From: Parabacteroides sp. | Lineage (GTDB): Bacteria > Bacteroidota > Bacteroidia > Bacteroidales > Tannerellaceae | Direction: 5' to 3' | DNA length: 64,000 bases | Assembly (NCBI GenBank): GCA_017481945.1 | Contig: JAFUOJ010000009.1 | Span: forward strand, 124,001 to 188,000 | In this document: positions 29,102 to 37,629 of the stretch, in pieces | How positions within the stretch are numbered: the first letter of the stretch is position 1 | How the letters are laid out: the number at the start of each line of letters is the position of its first letter | Made by a program: the position numbers and the translations under genes | Notes under the pieces: generated by a model | The model's input: only the letters and a program-made list of their open reading frames with translations | The model's database searches: none | What the model was told of the DNA's origin: nothing

Positions 29102-29330
29102 TTGTTTTAAAATTAAAAGATTAATAATTAACATAAACTTTCTGACCGTAATAATACTGTCATTATAACGAATCTCCACATAATAAACACCCGGCTCTAA
29201 TTTGACTAAAAGCAGATATTCATCGCCTTGCAGAGGGGAACTCGCATACTCGGTGACACAAAAAATCGCCCCGTTTTTCATATATCAAATAACGTTCGCA
29301 AGATAAGAAATTATTTAATAATACAATAAG
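29101..29330 (-). pseudogene. remnant of a secreted-protein C-terminus (copy 1)
   Basis: On the minus strand this segment reads MKNGAIFCVTEYASS...LEPGVYYVEIRYNDS and runs in frame into the C10 protease gene. The GVYYVEIRYNDSIITVRKF pattern resembles the last strands of a C-terminal secretion or DUF3244-like domain. It has no signal peptide and no separate stop, so it looks like the left-over tail of an older gene. A second copy lies at 31990-32208, about 95 percent identical over its core by eye, with one T fewer in a run. Confidence 0.55.
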
Positions 29331-29460
29331 ATTTCTTTAACCTAAAGACACCATTTTCTTATTTTTTAGTATTATTTCTATTTATGCTTTGTAGTTCATT
29401 TCTATACTACAACTTTTATCATATAAATAATCGTGTTAGCCACAATAAAAAAAGAGAACT

Positions 29461-29699
29461 ATGCTTTCTATCATAGATATCATTGAAGATACAACGGTCG
29501 ATAATCCAGATTTTCGAATGGTTATTAAATTAAAAAAAAGATATTGGCTGACGATGTCTTAGTAGACGGAAAATTCAAACAGGCATTACGAGATGAGAGT
29601 CTTCTCTTTCGAGGGAGTAGTAACCAAAGATTAATTGATGTGAAGGCTTCGCTTAGAGAGAACAAGACCGTTTGTGTAAATTATAATCCATATATATAG
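29461..29699 (+). pseudogene. truncated nrdG copy
   Basis: Starts ATGCTTTCTATCATAGATAT like nrdG and ends with the same last 45 or so codons and stop, but about 260 bases are missing in two deletions. The first removes the radical SAM cysteine cluster; the second joins at a GAT shared by both edges (gctgacGAT to GATgtcttag), suggesting microhomology. The remaining length (239 bp) is not a multiple of three and the frame is broken. It cannot encode an activase. Confidence 0.92.
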
Positions 29700-29711
29700 T
29701 CATTTTTTCAT

Positions 29712-29781
29712 CTGAAACCTCCGCAGCGCTGCCGACAAGCTTTCAGACATTCCTGAAACCTCGACGGCGCCGCTGGCAGGT
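29712..29781. repeat. contracted 41-bp palindromic array (array III)
   Basis: About one and a half units, near-identical to the first units of array II. The other three units present in array II are absent, as expected from slippage or recombination between tandem copies. It lies between the nrdG remnant and the convergent lipoprotein gene. Confidence 0.8.
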
Positions 29782-29827
29782 AGAAATTGATTTTATAAGG
29801 TGATTCTATCCTGTGAAAGATTACAAA

Positions 29828-30616
29828 CTATTTTACTAACTCTATATACGGATAAAGAGATATTTGATTTTTTGCGACTTTATCTTCGTCTGAATCTGTT
29901 TCTAATATTTTATAATCATTGATATCCCACTTTAATTCATCATTAATATAAATTTGAGCAGGACGAAGAAATTGTTTATAAGTCTGAACATCCCTAACAC
30001 CAAATAGAAAATCTATATTTTCCTCAAATAACCATTTACAAGTTATTTTATCTGTACTAACAGTGCCATCTTCTTTTTGCCAAGTTACAAACATAGAAGC
30101 TTCTTTATTTCCATCATAATAAAAATTTAATGGCAACGAAAAAACATCTTTCTTTTCACAAGAAGCTAAGAAAGTTCTCATATATTGAGAATTAGGCAAA
30201 AAATCTTCTAATAGAGGATACCTAACCAACCCCATCCCGATTAAATTATATAAATAATTAGGATTAGGATTGTTTATAGGATTATTTTTAACATAGATAA
30301 CAGGGACATTTCCACTTGTTATAGAATAATAAGCGAATGAAGGATGATAAGTACCAATATAACTATTTGTAAACAGAACATCCTCTGACAATTCTACTTC
30401 GTCATATTCATAATCTATTCTGATTTGTTCAAATGGAACCTTTTGCTCATCAACTAATAAATCATTCTGATATTTATCTGATACAGATAAATATAAAGAT
30501 GAGAAATACATATATTCAGAATAAGGAACTGCAGATGTACTTTCGTCCACATCTTCACTACAGCTCAGAAAGAATACACTACTTATACATATTACAATAT
30601 ACAAAAATATCTTCAT
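29828..30616 (-). CDS. unrecognised lipoprotein beside second C10 protease (possible inhibitor)
   Basis: A 262-aa lipoprotein: signal peptide ending FFLSC (Cys19), followed by acidic SEDVDES, a surface-export-like pattern. The mature part is rich in Tyr, Asn, Asp and beta-strand-like segments (QIRIDYEYDEVEL, VPVIYVKNNP, ASMFVTWQKEDG). I recognise no domain. It begins 5 bp after the stop of the second C10 protease and occupies the place taken by the serpin in the first cassette, so a role in restraining or assisting that protease is a reasonable inference. It is much longer than the staphostatin-like Spi inhibitors (about 120-140 aa) known next to C10 proteases. Confidence 0.7.
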   Translation of the reverse strand: MKIFLYIVICISSVFFLSCSEDVDESTSAVPYSEYMYFSSLYLSVSDKYQNDLLVDEQKVPFEQIRIDYEYDEVELSEDVLFTNSYIGTYHPSFAYYSITSGNVPVIYVKNNPINNPNPNYLYNLIGMGLVRYPLLEDFLPNSQYMRTFLASCEKKDVFSLPLNFYYDGNKEASMFVTWQKEDGTVSTDKITCKWLFEENIDFLFGVRDVQTYKQFLRPAQIYINDELKWDINDYKILETDSDEDKVAKNQISLYPYIELVK

Positions 30617-30621
30617 AACTC

Positions 30622-31989
30622 TTATTTTTTTCTGATATTATAAACCATTTTTCGATTATAATCATATCCTAACCAGGGATTTGCACAATAATAAAAAGTA
30701 TTATCAATATATCCCCAACCCCAATTCATCAAATAATATGGATTTTGTTCTCCAGTTTTTCTAACACGCATTATTTCTGCATCCTCAGGCACATATCCCG
30801 TAGCTTCATAAAGAGAATCATTACAAAACGCATATATTTCATCATATTCATAAATATCCTTTTTATATCCATCTATAACCCAAGAATGCCCTTCTCCACT
30901 ACTAGTTTGTCCTCGAACAATAATAGGTATTCGACTTTTCAAAGAGGATTCTATTGTTTCAAAATCTGGAGAACCATATTCACTTGTAATCCCTAAATCA
31001 TCAAATACAGACGGTATATCTGATGTAAAAGCACTTGAACCCCCAGCTGCATAAATTGTATTCAATAACTTACCACCAACATACGCAATCATCATTTCTG
31101 ATAAAGTATTCCCTGATAAATTCATATCATCAAATACAGAACTCGTAAAATTCCCAAAAGTTTGTGTATAATTTCCAGCATACCCTACACAAGAACCTGT
31201 AGAGGGCATTGTTTGAGGATAACCAATTTTATAATGGAGATAATATAAAACTTGAGAAGCAGCAACAGAAACACAACCAGCAGGACAACGCGTACTACTT
31301 GTTGACGTAGTATACGGTACATAATCATTATTTGATTGAGACCAACTTGTTTGTAATATATGATTAATACTGTCAACAGAGGTTAATACAGTTTCTGAAC
31401 CTATTAAAGTCCAAACATAGGAATCAGATTCTGATTCATCTACAGACAATAAAGCAACTTGGCTAATAGAACTATCAATTCCTACCCATTTTTTTAATGC
31501 TTCTGAATATACTTCATAATCTGTCGTCTTCTTTAATTTTTTTAATCCATCTCTTATATCTTGTAAACCAATATGAAAAACCTTCCATATTACCAATATC
31601 TTTCAATGAAAGATGACCTGTTTCTGAATAAGCAAGAATTGCTTCAGTTCGTTTATCTCCTGAGAATAAACACCAGCCATCTGAATAATTAACTAAATAC
31701 ATAACGGTGTCTGTCCCTGAAACAATCGGCTCGATAGTTTCTTCTGAAATTGTTCTCGCTTTAGAGTTTGATGGGATAGACATAATGTTTGATTCGCCAT
31801 ATAAGTTTTGAGCTCCTCTATTGAAACATTAAACACATCAGACGATTCAGCCTTAGTAGTCTTAAAATTAACAACTACTTTGGTTTTCAACTCAGAACCC
31901 GTATTTTCTGGCAAAAGGACATCCAATTGATTTTCACAACTGGTAAAAAACACACAAACAGTAAGAAATAGAAACAAATACTTTTTCAT
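30622..31989 (-). pseudogene. C10 cysteine protease with two compensating frameshifts
   Basis: A second streptopain-like protease. The N-terminus (MKKYLFLFLTVCVFFTSC, lipoprotein Cys18) and the catalytic part (RCPAGCVSVAASQ for Cys, GEGHSWVIDG for His, LMNWGWGYIDNTFYY) are in the same frame. The propeptide between them (YLVNYSDGWCLFSGDKRTEA, like the first protease) is in a different frame. A -1 change near 31784-31790 and an extra T in the five-T run at 31580-31576 explain this. In the outer frame a stop occurs at 31695-31693. As read, no intact preproenzyme is made. Sequencing error in two places is possible but less likely in opposite directions; a start at 31596 would give a protease lacking its signal. 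Confidence 0.85.
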
Positions 31990-32208
31990 GCTACAAAATT
32001 TTTAAAGATTAATATTCTATAAAATCCATCAACAGTAATATTACTGTCATTATAACGAATCTCCACATAATAAACACCCGGCTCTAATTTGACTAAAAGC
32101 GGATATTCATCGCCTTGCAGAGGGGAACTTGCATACTCGGTGACACAAAAATCGCCTCGTTTTTCATATAATCAAACAACGTGCCTAAGATAAGAAATTA
32201 TTTAATAA
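31990..32208 (-). pseudogene. remnant of a secreted-protein C-terminus (copy 2)
   Basis: Near copy of 29101-29330. It has five instead of six T in the run near the start of the remnant frame, so the reading frame of copy 1 is broken here; the sense frame ends in a TGA that overlaps the ATG of the downstream protease (ATGA). It marks the outer border of the second protease cassette. Confidence 0.6.
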
Positions 32209-32225
32209 AACTACAACTTTATAAT

Positions 32226-32265
32226 AAAAATACCCCGGCGAGGTAGTTCTATTTACCAGTCGGGG
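32226..32265 (-). terminator. terminator of the Spy-like gene
   Basis: ccccggc (32233-32239) pairs with gtcgggg (32259-32265), and ggta (32242-32245) with tacc (32254-32257). On the minus strand the stem is followed by five T, as expected of an intrinsic terminator 30 bp after the stop. Confidence 0.7.
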
Positions 32266-32295
32266 GATAAAAATTGATAACCAATAATCTTGCGA

Positions 32296-32751
32296 TTAAA
32301 ATCTTTCTGCCGGAGCACCTTCAGGTCGTTTAGGACGACTTCTTTCCATATAGCCTTGAAACTTCTTATACTGTTCTTCAGTAAGAATTGACTTTATAGA
32401 AGCGTCACGTTCTTTCATCATAGCGTCCATCTTTTCCTTCATCTCCTCACGACTAAGTTGCTGTTCACTGTCTCTGTCAGGACGCATTGCTTCCATTTTT
32501 GTTCGAAAAGCTTTCTCATTTTCCTTCCACTTAGTCACTTGTTCATCCGTCAGAGATAAATCCTCTATTAATTCTCTCGTCAACATTGGCCCCCGAGGTC
32601 CACCATGAGGAGGTCTTTGCTCCCGACAAGAACAACAGCAACAACCATGAGACGGTCCTTTTCTAAAACCCGGTCCTTCTGACTGTGCATTACTATAAAT
32701 TGGAAACAGAAGAACCAACCCCACAAAAATGATTATACCCTTTATTTTCAT
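32296..32751 (-). CDS. Spy/CpxP-like periplasmic protein with Cys cluster
   Basis: A 151-aa exported protein: signal peptide to about residue 22 (SNAQS), a linker with an unusual HGCCCCSCREQRPPHGG segment (about 35-51), then a helical LTxxQ-type region: LTRELIEDLSLTDEQVTKW and SILTEEQYKKFQGYME, the repeated motif of the Spy/CpxP family, with basic-rich helices between. Such proteins act as periplasmic chaperones or metal-responsive factors. Five closely spaced Cys flanked by His suggest metal binding or disulfide chemistry, which is not part of classical Spy. Monocistronic, with its own terminator. Family call is moderate, function inferred. Confidence 0.7.
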   Translation of the reverse strand: MKIKGIIIFVGLVLLFPIYSNAQSEGPGFRKGPSHGCCCCSCREQRPPHGGPRGPMLTRELIEDLSLTDEQVTKWKENEKAFRTKMEAMRPDRDSEQQLSREEMKEKMDAMMKERDASIKSILTEEQYKKFQGYMERSRPKRPEGAPAERF

Positions 32752-32925
32752 ATCTATATCACTTTATTTTTCAGGATAAAAATAAAAACATCCTTTCAAG
32801 CCCTCAAATAAATTAAACAGATACAAAAAATCTAATTACCAAATCCACATTTTTATCCTCGAATAAGAAATTCATTTGAAATAACACGAATTCTATCTGT
32901 ATTTATTCCCGTTTCACCGATATGA

Positions 32926-32957
32926 TTTCTTTCTTTACGTTTTATTCCCTACTTTTG
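32926..32957 (+). promoter_or_regulatory. promoter of tamB-tamL
   Basis: TACTTTTG (32950-32957) fits TAnnTTTG, and TTTC (32926-32929) lies 20 nt upstream in the -33 place. Transcription would start about 30 nt before the tamB ATG. Confidence 0.55.
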
Positions 32958-32994
32958 TTTATAAGATGGGAACAAATTATTCTTTTAAATCGTT

Positions 32995-35900
32995 ATGAAT
33001 AATAGCGAAAACACACAACAAAGACAGATGAAACGTTGGATAAAATGGGCTGGGATTGTATGTCTAATACCTTTTGTATTAGTCCTGCTCCTTTCAATTC
33101 TTTTATATATTCCTCCTTTTCAAAACTTTGCAGTACGGATAGCGACCCAACAGGTTAGTAAAGTAACTGATATGGACATTCATATCGGACGTATAAACCT
33201 ATCTTTTCCTCTAAATTTAAACCTGCAAAATATAGAGGTAGTTACTCCTTCTGACACTTTACTCTCTTTAGAAAGTTTCCAGGTAAACATACACCTCATG
33301 CCTTTACTGCAAAAAGAGATTCTCATTGACGCTATTAATTTACAAGGAGGTAGAGTTAATTCAGGCGATCTCATTGATGGGATAAAAATAAATGGAACAG
33401 TAGGGAACTTCTATGCCAAAGCAGACCGTATTGATTTAGACACAGAAACCATAAGATTAAATCAAATCAATCTTTCTGATACAAATATCGCATTAGAACT
33501 AAACGATACAACCTCCCAAGAAGATACGACCTCTACTCCTACTAATTGGAAGTTCATATTAGATCAAATCAATCTGGATCAAGTCTCTTTTGCCATGCAA
33601 ATAGCAGACAATTCATTATCAACTTCTATTCCAAAAGCTTGTTTAACAGACGGATTCATTGATTTAGGACAAACGCAATATAGGGTAACACAATTCCAAC
33701 TTACCCAATCTACACTCGCTTATACAAACAAGAATGAAATTGTATCTTCTGGTTTTGATCCTTCACATATCGCTTTCCAAAATATTAATATTCAATTAGA
33801 CTCACTATTATATAAAGGGAAAGAGATACAAGGACAAATCAAGCAGTTCACTGCAGACGAACGTTCAGGGCTATCGATTACCTCACTCACAGGAGACATA
33901 TACAGCGACAGTGCAACCATTAGCATACCTGAACTCTTATTGAAAACTCCATATTCTGAAATTCGTTTTTTAGCAACCATCCCTTGGAGTTCTATTGAAG
34001 ATAATCCGACAAAATCTTTACACTCTTTATTAACTGCCTCTATCGGGAAAGAAGATGTATTTCTTTTTGCCTCTTCCCTACCTCAAGAATTCAAGCAAAT
34101 TTATCCCCCCGAGAGGATGAATTTAACGGCAGGTGTGGAAGGAAATTTCTCTACATTATACCTGCGTCAGCTAAAGGGAGAACTACCGGGGGCTATTACT
34201 GTAAATATGGCAGGAGAGATCAAATCTTTAACAGATAGCATTCGTCGTTCAGGTGATTTACGATTAAATGCACAGACGAAAGATCTAAGTTTCATCTTAA
34301 GTTTGCTTCCTTCTTCTGAACGTCCCCGTTATCATCTTCCGGAGATGCAACTAAACGGAGATGTAACTTTGCGTAATCAAACTTACGAAGCTCTCCTTTC
34401 TTTAACGGAAGGACAAGGGGTCGTTGAACTAAATGCCAATTACAACCCAACACATGAATCTTATAAAGTAGATCTCAAAATAGATAGTCTAAAACCGACC
34501 CATTTTCTACCTTTAGATTCATTATATCATTTGACAGCTTTCATCCAAGCGGAAGGGAAAGGGTATGATCCTTTTCATTCCTCAACATGGGCAAAACTAA
34601 AGGGGGGTATCCAAGACATTCAGTATGGTACCTATTCAGTTTCAGATATTCAGTTAAATGGTACTTTTGAGAAAAATCAATTACAATTTGATTTACTCAG
34701 CCAGTATCCTTTGGCTCAAATGGATTTATCATTAAATGCTACTTTTAATAAGAAGATAGTAGACGCAATGTTAACGGCGGAGATACAAAATCTGGATTTT
34801 TACGGTATGCATTTAATGGAAGATTCATTAGCAACTGCTTTTACTCTTTCAGCAAAAGCACAAACAGACCTAAGCAAAAATAATTCCTTAGACCTCACAT
34901 TAGGTAATTGGAAACTATTCACACAAAAAGGGACTTACCGTCCTAAATCTTTAACTCTTCATGCCAACAGCAAGCAAGATACACTCTATACTTCATTCCA
35001 TGCCGGAGATTTAGATATGGTCCTTACAGGCAGTACGGATATTGAAGCCATTGTTGATAAATTCACTCAGATAAGTGAGAAACTTACCTTTCAATTGGAA
35101 CATGACTCAATGATTGATATTCCGACCCTCCGTCCATTACTTCCAACTTTAGATTTAACAATCAAAGCAGGAAGAGACAATCCTGTTTATAATATCTTAC
35201 AGCAATATTCAATAGCTTTTGATCAATTCCATATTAAAGCAAACAGTTCTCCTGAAAAAGGATTCTTTTTAGATGCCGATCTTTTTAATCTGATACAAGA
35301 TACAACTAAGATTGACTCCATTTGTTTTATTGTCCATCAAGACTCATTGGGTTTGCTATATACTGCCAAAGCTATTAAAACAAAATTCCGACAGCAACAA
35401 CCATTCACAGCTAGTCTACAAGGGAAAATACGAAACACATTCACTGATACAGAAATACAATATACAGATGGAAAAGGGAAGACCGGTCTATTGTTAGGTG
35501 CTCGTATAGATAAAGAACAAGAAGGTTTACGATTACACCTCTTCCCGGAAAAACCGATTCTGGCTTTTCGTCCATTCAAATTAAATACAGACAATTACGT
35601 TTTATATCGTGATATCAAGAATATCGCAGCTAATATTCATTTAACAGGTGAAAAAAATGCCTCTCTTTGGATCCACTCCGTTCCCGGAGAAGAAAAGACA
35701 GAAGAAGTTCATGCTGAGTTAAGCCAAATAGATTTACAGACTATATCTGAAGGGATACCAGACCTACCTGCTATGCGAGGAATGTTCAGTGCCAATTTAC
35801 GCTATGCTCCCTCTGACAGCAGTTTTATGATTGCCGCAGACGCAAATATTGATAGTCTATTTTATGAAAATGGACGAGTAGGAGAACTTATGCTCAACAC

Positions 35901-37629
35901 AATCTATCTACCTCTTAGTGCAAAAGAACACCAAGTAGATATTCACCTATTTAGAGATCGCAATGAGATATCCACCATTAATGCTTATTACACGTCTGAA
36001 AAAGAGAACTATTTAGAGGGGAATATGTCTTTAACTGATTTACCTTTGGAAATGCTCAACCCTTTTATCCCCGAGAATATGGCAAAACTAACTGGAGCTT
36101 TACAAGGCGAATTATCTATTCATGGTACACCAACTACACCTGATATCAACGGATACTTCCAAATGGATAGTTCTTCCGTTTACGTAACAGCAGCAGGGAC
36201 CTCTTTCCGCTTAGATTCTCAAGAGGTTCAAATAAAAGACAATCTGATTCATTTCGACAAATACAATATTTATGCCTCTGGTAAAAATCCTTTTGTTATA
36301 GATGGGTCTATTGATATGCATAACCCATCCCAAATGCTTGCAGACTTAAAATTAACAGCTCAAAACATGGAACTGTTAAATGTCAAACGAAATAAAGAGA
36401 GCATGGTATATGGGAAATTACTTGTTAATTTAAATTCAACAGTAAAAGGGCCTCTTGAATCTTTAACCATGAGAGGAGATTTACAACTGTTAGGAGGAAC
36501 AGATGTTACTTACGTCTTGCAAGAATCTCCCTTAACAGCACAAGATCGACTCACAGACCTTGTTACTTTCACTGATTTCTCCGACACAATACAAATGCGT
36601 CGCCGCCGTTCGGAAGCCCCTCTTCCTATCGGAGGATTAGATATGCTAATGACTATCCGTATTGATCAAGCAGTACGGATTAATGCAGATATCACTCCTG
36701 ACCAGTCCAGTCGAATTGAATTAGAAGGAGGTGGCGATTTATCATTCCAATACACAACACAAGGAGAAATGATTCTAAACGGACGCTATACGCTTTCCGG
36801 AGGTATGGTTAAATATGCTATGCCTATTATTCCTTTAAAAGAATTCAACATTCAAAACGGTAGCTACGTTCAATGGACAGGGAACATCATGGACCCCACA
36901 TTAAATCTGACAGCGACAGAACGTATGCGTGCTTCTGTTTCTCAAGATGATGGCAGCTCACGATTAGTAACTTTCAATGTAGGAGTCGCAATCAAACAGA
37001 CATTAGAGAACCTACAACTACAATTTGTACTCTCCGCACCTGAAGACCAAAATATGCAACAAGAACTAAACAAGATGGGAGAAAGTCAACGATCACAAAT
37101 TGCTGTCACCATGTTAGTCACAGGTATGTATCTTAACATTAACGATACCGGAGGGAAGAAGCAAAATCTTAATATGGGTTCTGCCTTGAATAGCTTCTTA
37201 CAAAGTGAAATCAATAATATCGCTGGGAACGCTTTAAAATCTGTTGATATCACATTAGGTATGGAGCAATACGATCAAAATGGTAGTGGAGCCGGAGGAG
37301 AAAGAACCGACTTTTCATTCCGTTTTGCAAAGCGTTTCTATAATGATCGAATCAGTATCATTTTAGGTGGACGTGTTTCAACCGGGCAAGATGTAAATGC
37401 AGGACAGTCACAACAATTTATTGACAATGTCTCTATTGAATACCGACTCGATAATAGTGGTACTCGTTACATCAAACTCTTCCATAATAAGAATTACGAA
37501 AGCTTGTTGGAAGGAGAAATTACAGAAACCGGAGCCGGTATTGTCCTACGAAAGAAAATGCTTCGTCTCCGCGAACTCTTCATTTTTAAGAAGAACAAAG
37601 TTAAACCTGTAACAGAAGAAAAGAAATGA
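32995..37629 (+). CDS. tamB: translocation and assembly module protein TamB
   Basis: A 1544-aa AsmA/TamB-type protein with one N-terminal membrane anchor (about residues 16-40), a long repetitive beta-rich body (groove-like repeats with alternating hydrophobic strands) and a C-terminal DUF490 domain (about 1150-1500, with GGGDLSFQYTTQGEMILNGRY). TamB spans the periplasm between inner membrane and an Omp85 partner and is thought to help outer membrane protein insertion or lipid transport. Larger than E. coli TamB (about 1260 aa), as usual in Bacteroidota. The stop overlaps the start of tamL by 4 bp (ATGA), so the pair is translationally coupled. Confidence 0.93.
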   Translation: MNNSENTQQRQMKRWIKWAGIVCLIPFVLVLLLSILLYIPPFQNFAVRIATQQVSKVTDMDIHIGRINLSFPLNLNLQNIEVVTPSDTLLSLESFQVNIHLMPLLQKEILIDAINLQGGRVNSGDLIDGIKINGTVGNFYAKADRIDLDTETIRLNQINLSDTNIALELNDTTSQEDTTSTPTNWKFILDQINLDQVSFAMQIADNSLSTSIPKACLTDGFIDLGQTQYRVTQFQLTQSTLAYTNKNEIVSSGFDPSHIAFQNINIQLDSLLYKGKEIQGQIKQFTADERSGLSITSLTGDIYSDSATISIPELLLKTPYSEIRFLATIPWSSIEDNPTKSLHSLLTASIGKEDVFLFASSLPQEFKQIYPPERMNLTAGVEGNFSTLYLRQLKGELPGAITVNMAGEIKSLTDSIRRSGDLRLNAQTKDLSFILSLLPSSERPRYHLPEMQLNGDVTLRNQTYEALLSLTEGQGVVELNANYNPTHESYKVDLKIDSLKPTHFLPLDSLYHLTAFIQAEGKGYDPFHSSTWAKLKGGIQDIQYGTYSVSDIQLNGTFEKNQLQFDLLSQYPLAQMDLSLNATFNKKIVDAMLTAEIQNLDFYGMHLMEDSLATAFTLSAKAQTDLSKNNSLDLTLGNWKLFTQKGTYRPKSLTLHANSKQDTLYTSFHAGDLDMVLTGSTDIEAIVDKFTQISEKLTFQLEHDSMIDIPTLRPLLPTLDLTIKAGRDNPVYNILQQYSIAFDQFHIKANSSPEKGFFLDADLFNLIQDTTKIDSICFIVHQDSLGLLYTAKAIKTKFRQQQPFTASLQGKIRNTFTDTEIQYTDGKGKTGLLLGARIDKEQEGLRLHLFPEKPILAFRPFKLNTDNYVLYRDIKNIAANIHLTGEKNASLWIHSVPGEEKTEEVHAELSQIDLQTISEGIPDLPAMRGMFSANLRYAPSDSSFMIAADANIDSLFYENGRVGELMLNTIYLPLSAKEHQVDIHLFRDRNEISTINAYYTSEKENYLEGNMSLTDLPLEMLNPFIPENMAKLTGALQGELSIHGTPTTPDINGYFQMDSSSVYVTAAGTSFRLDSQEVQIKDNLIHFDKYNIYASGKNPFVIDGSIDMHNPSQMLADLKLTAQNMELLNVKRNKESMVYGKLLVNLNSTVKGPLESLTMRGDLQLLGGTDVTYVLQESPLTAQDRLTDLVTFTDFSDTIQMRRRRSEAPLPIGGLDMLMTIRIDQAVRINADITPDQSSRIELEGGGDLSFQYTTQGEMILNGRYTLSGGMVKYAMPIIPLKEFNIQNGSYVQWTGNIMDPTLNLTATERMRASVSQDDGSSRLVTFNVGVAIKQTLENLQLQFVLSAPEDQNMQQELNKMGESQRSQIAVTMLVTGMYLNINDTGGKKQNLNMGSALNSFLQSEINNIAGNALKSVDITLGMEQYDQNGSGAGGERTDFSFRFAKRFYNDRISIILGGRVSTGQDVNAGQSQQFIDNVSIEYRLDNSGTRYIKLFHNKNYESLLEGEITETGAGIVLRKKMLRLRELFIFKKNKVKPVTEEKK

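Larger units (their letters stand above)
29422..29800 (+). repeat. partial duplication of the nrdD end - nrdG - array II segment
   Basis: Homology to 25725-26483 starts in the last codons of nrdD, covers nrdG with two internal deletions, the nrdG stop and 3' flank, and a shortened repeat array, and stops at the shared ttataagg. Where bases are kept, identity is very high: about three differences in the 220 bases of the 3' part. It bounds the second protease cassette just as the original bounds the first. Confidence 0.9.

Noticed and set aside
29101..29281. N-terminal extension of the first C10 protease (start at 29281)
   Set aside because: The extension would place a lipoprotein signal 60 residues inside the protein, and the same sequence occurs as a frame-broken remnant upstream of the second protease.
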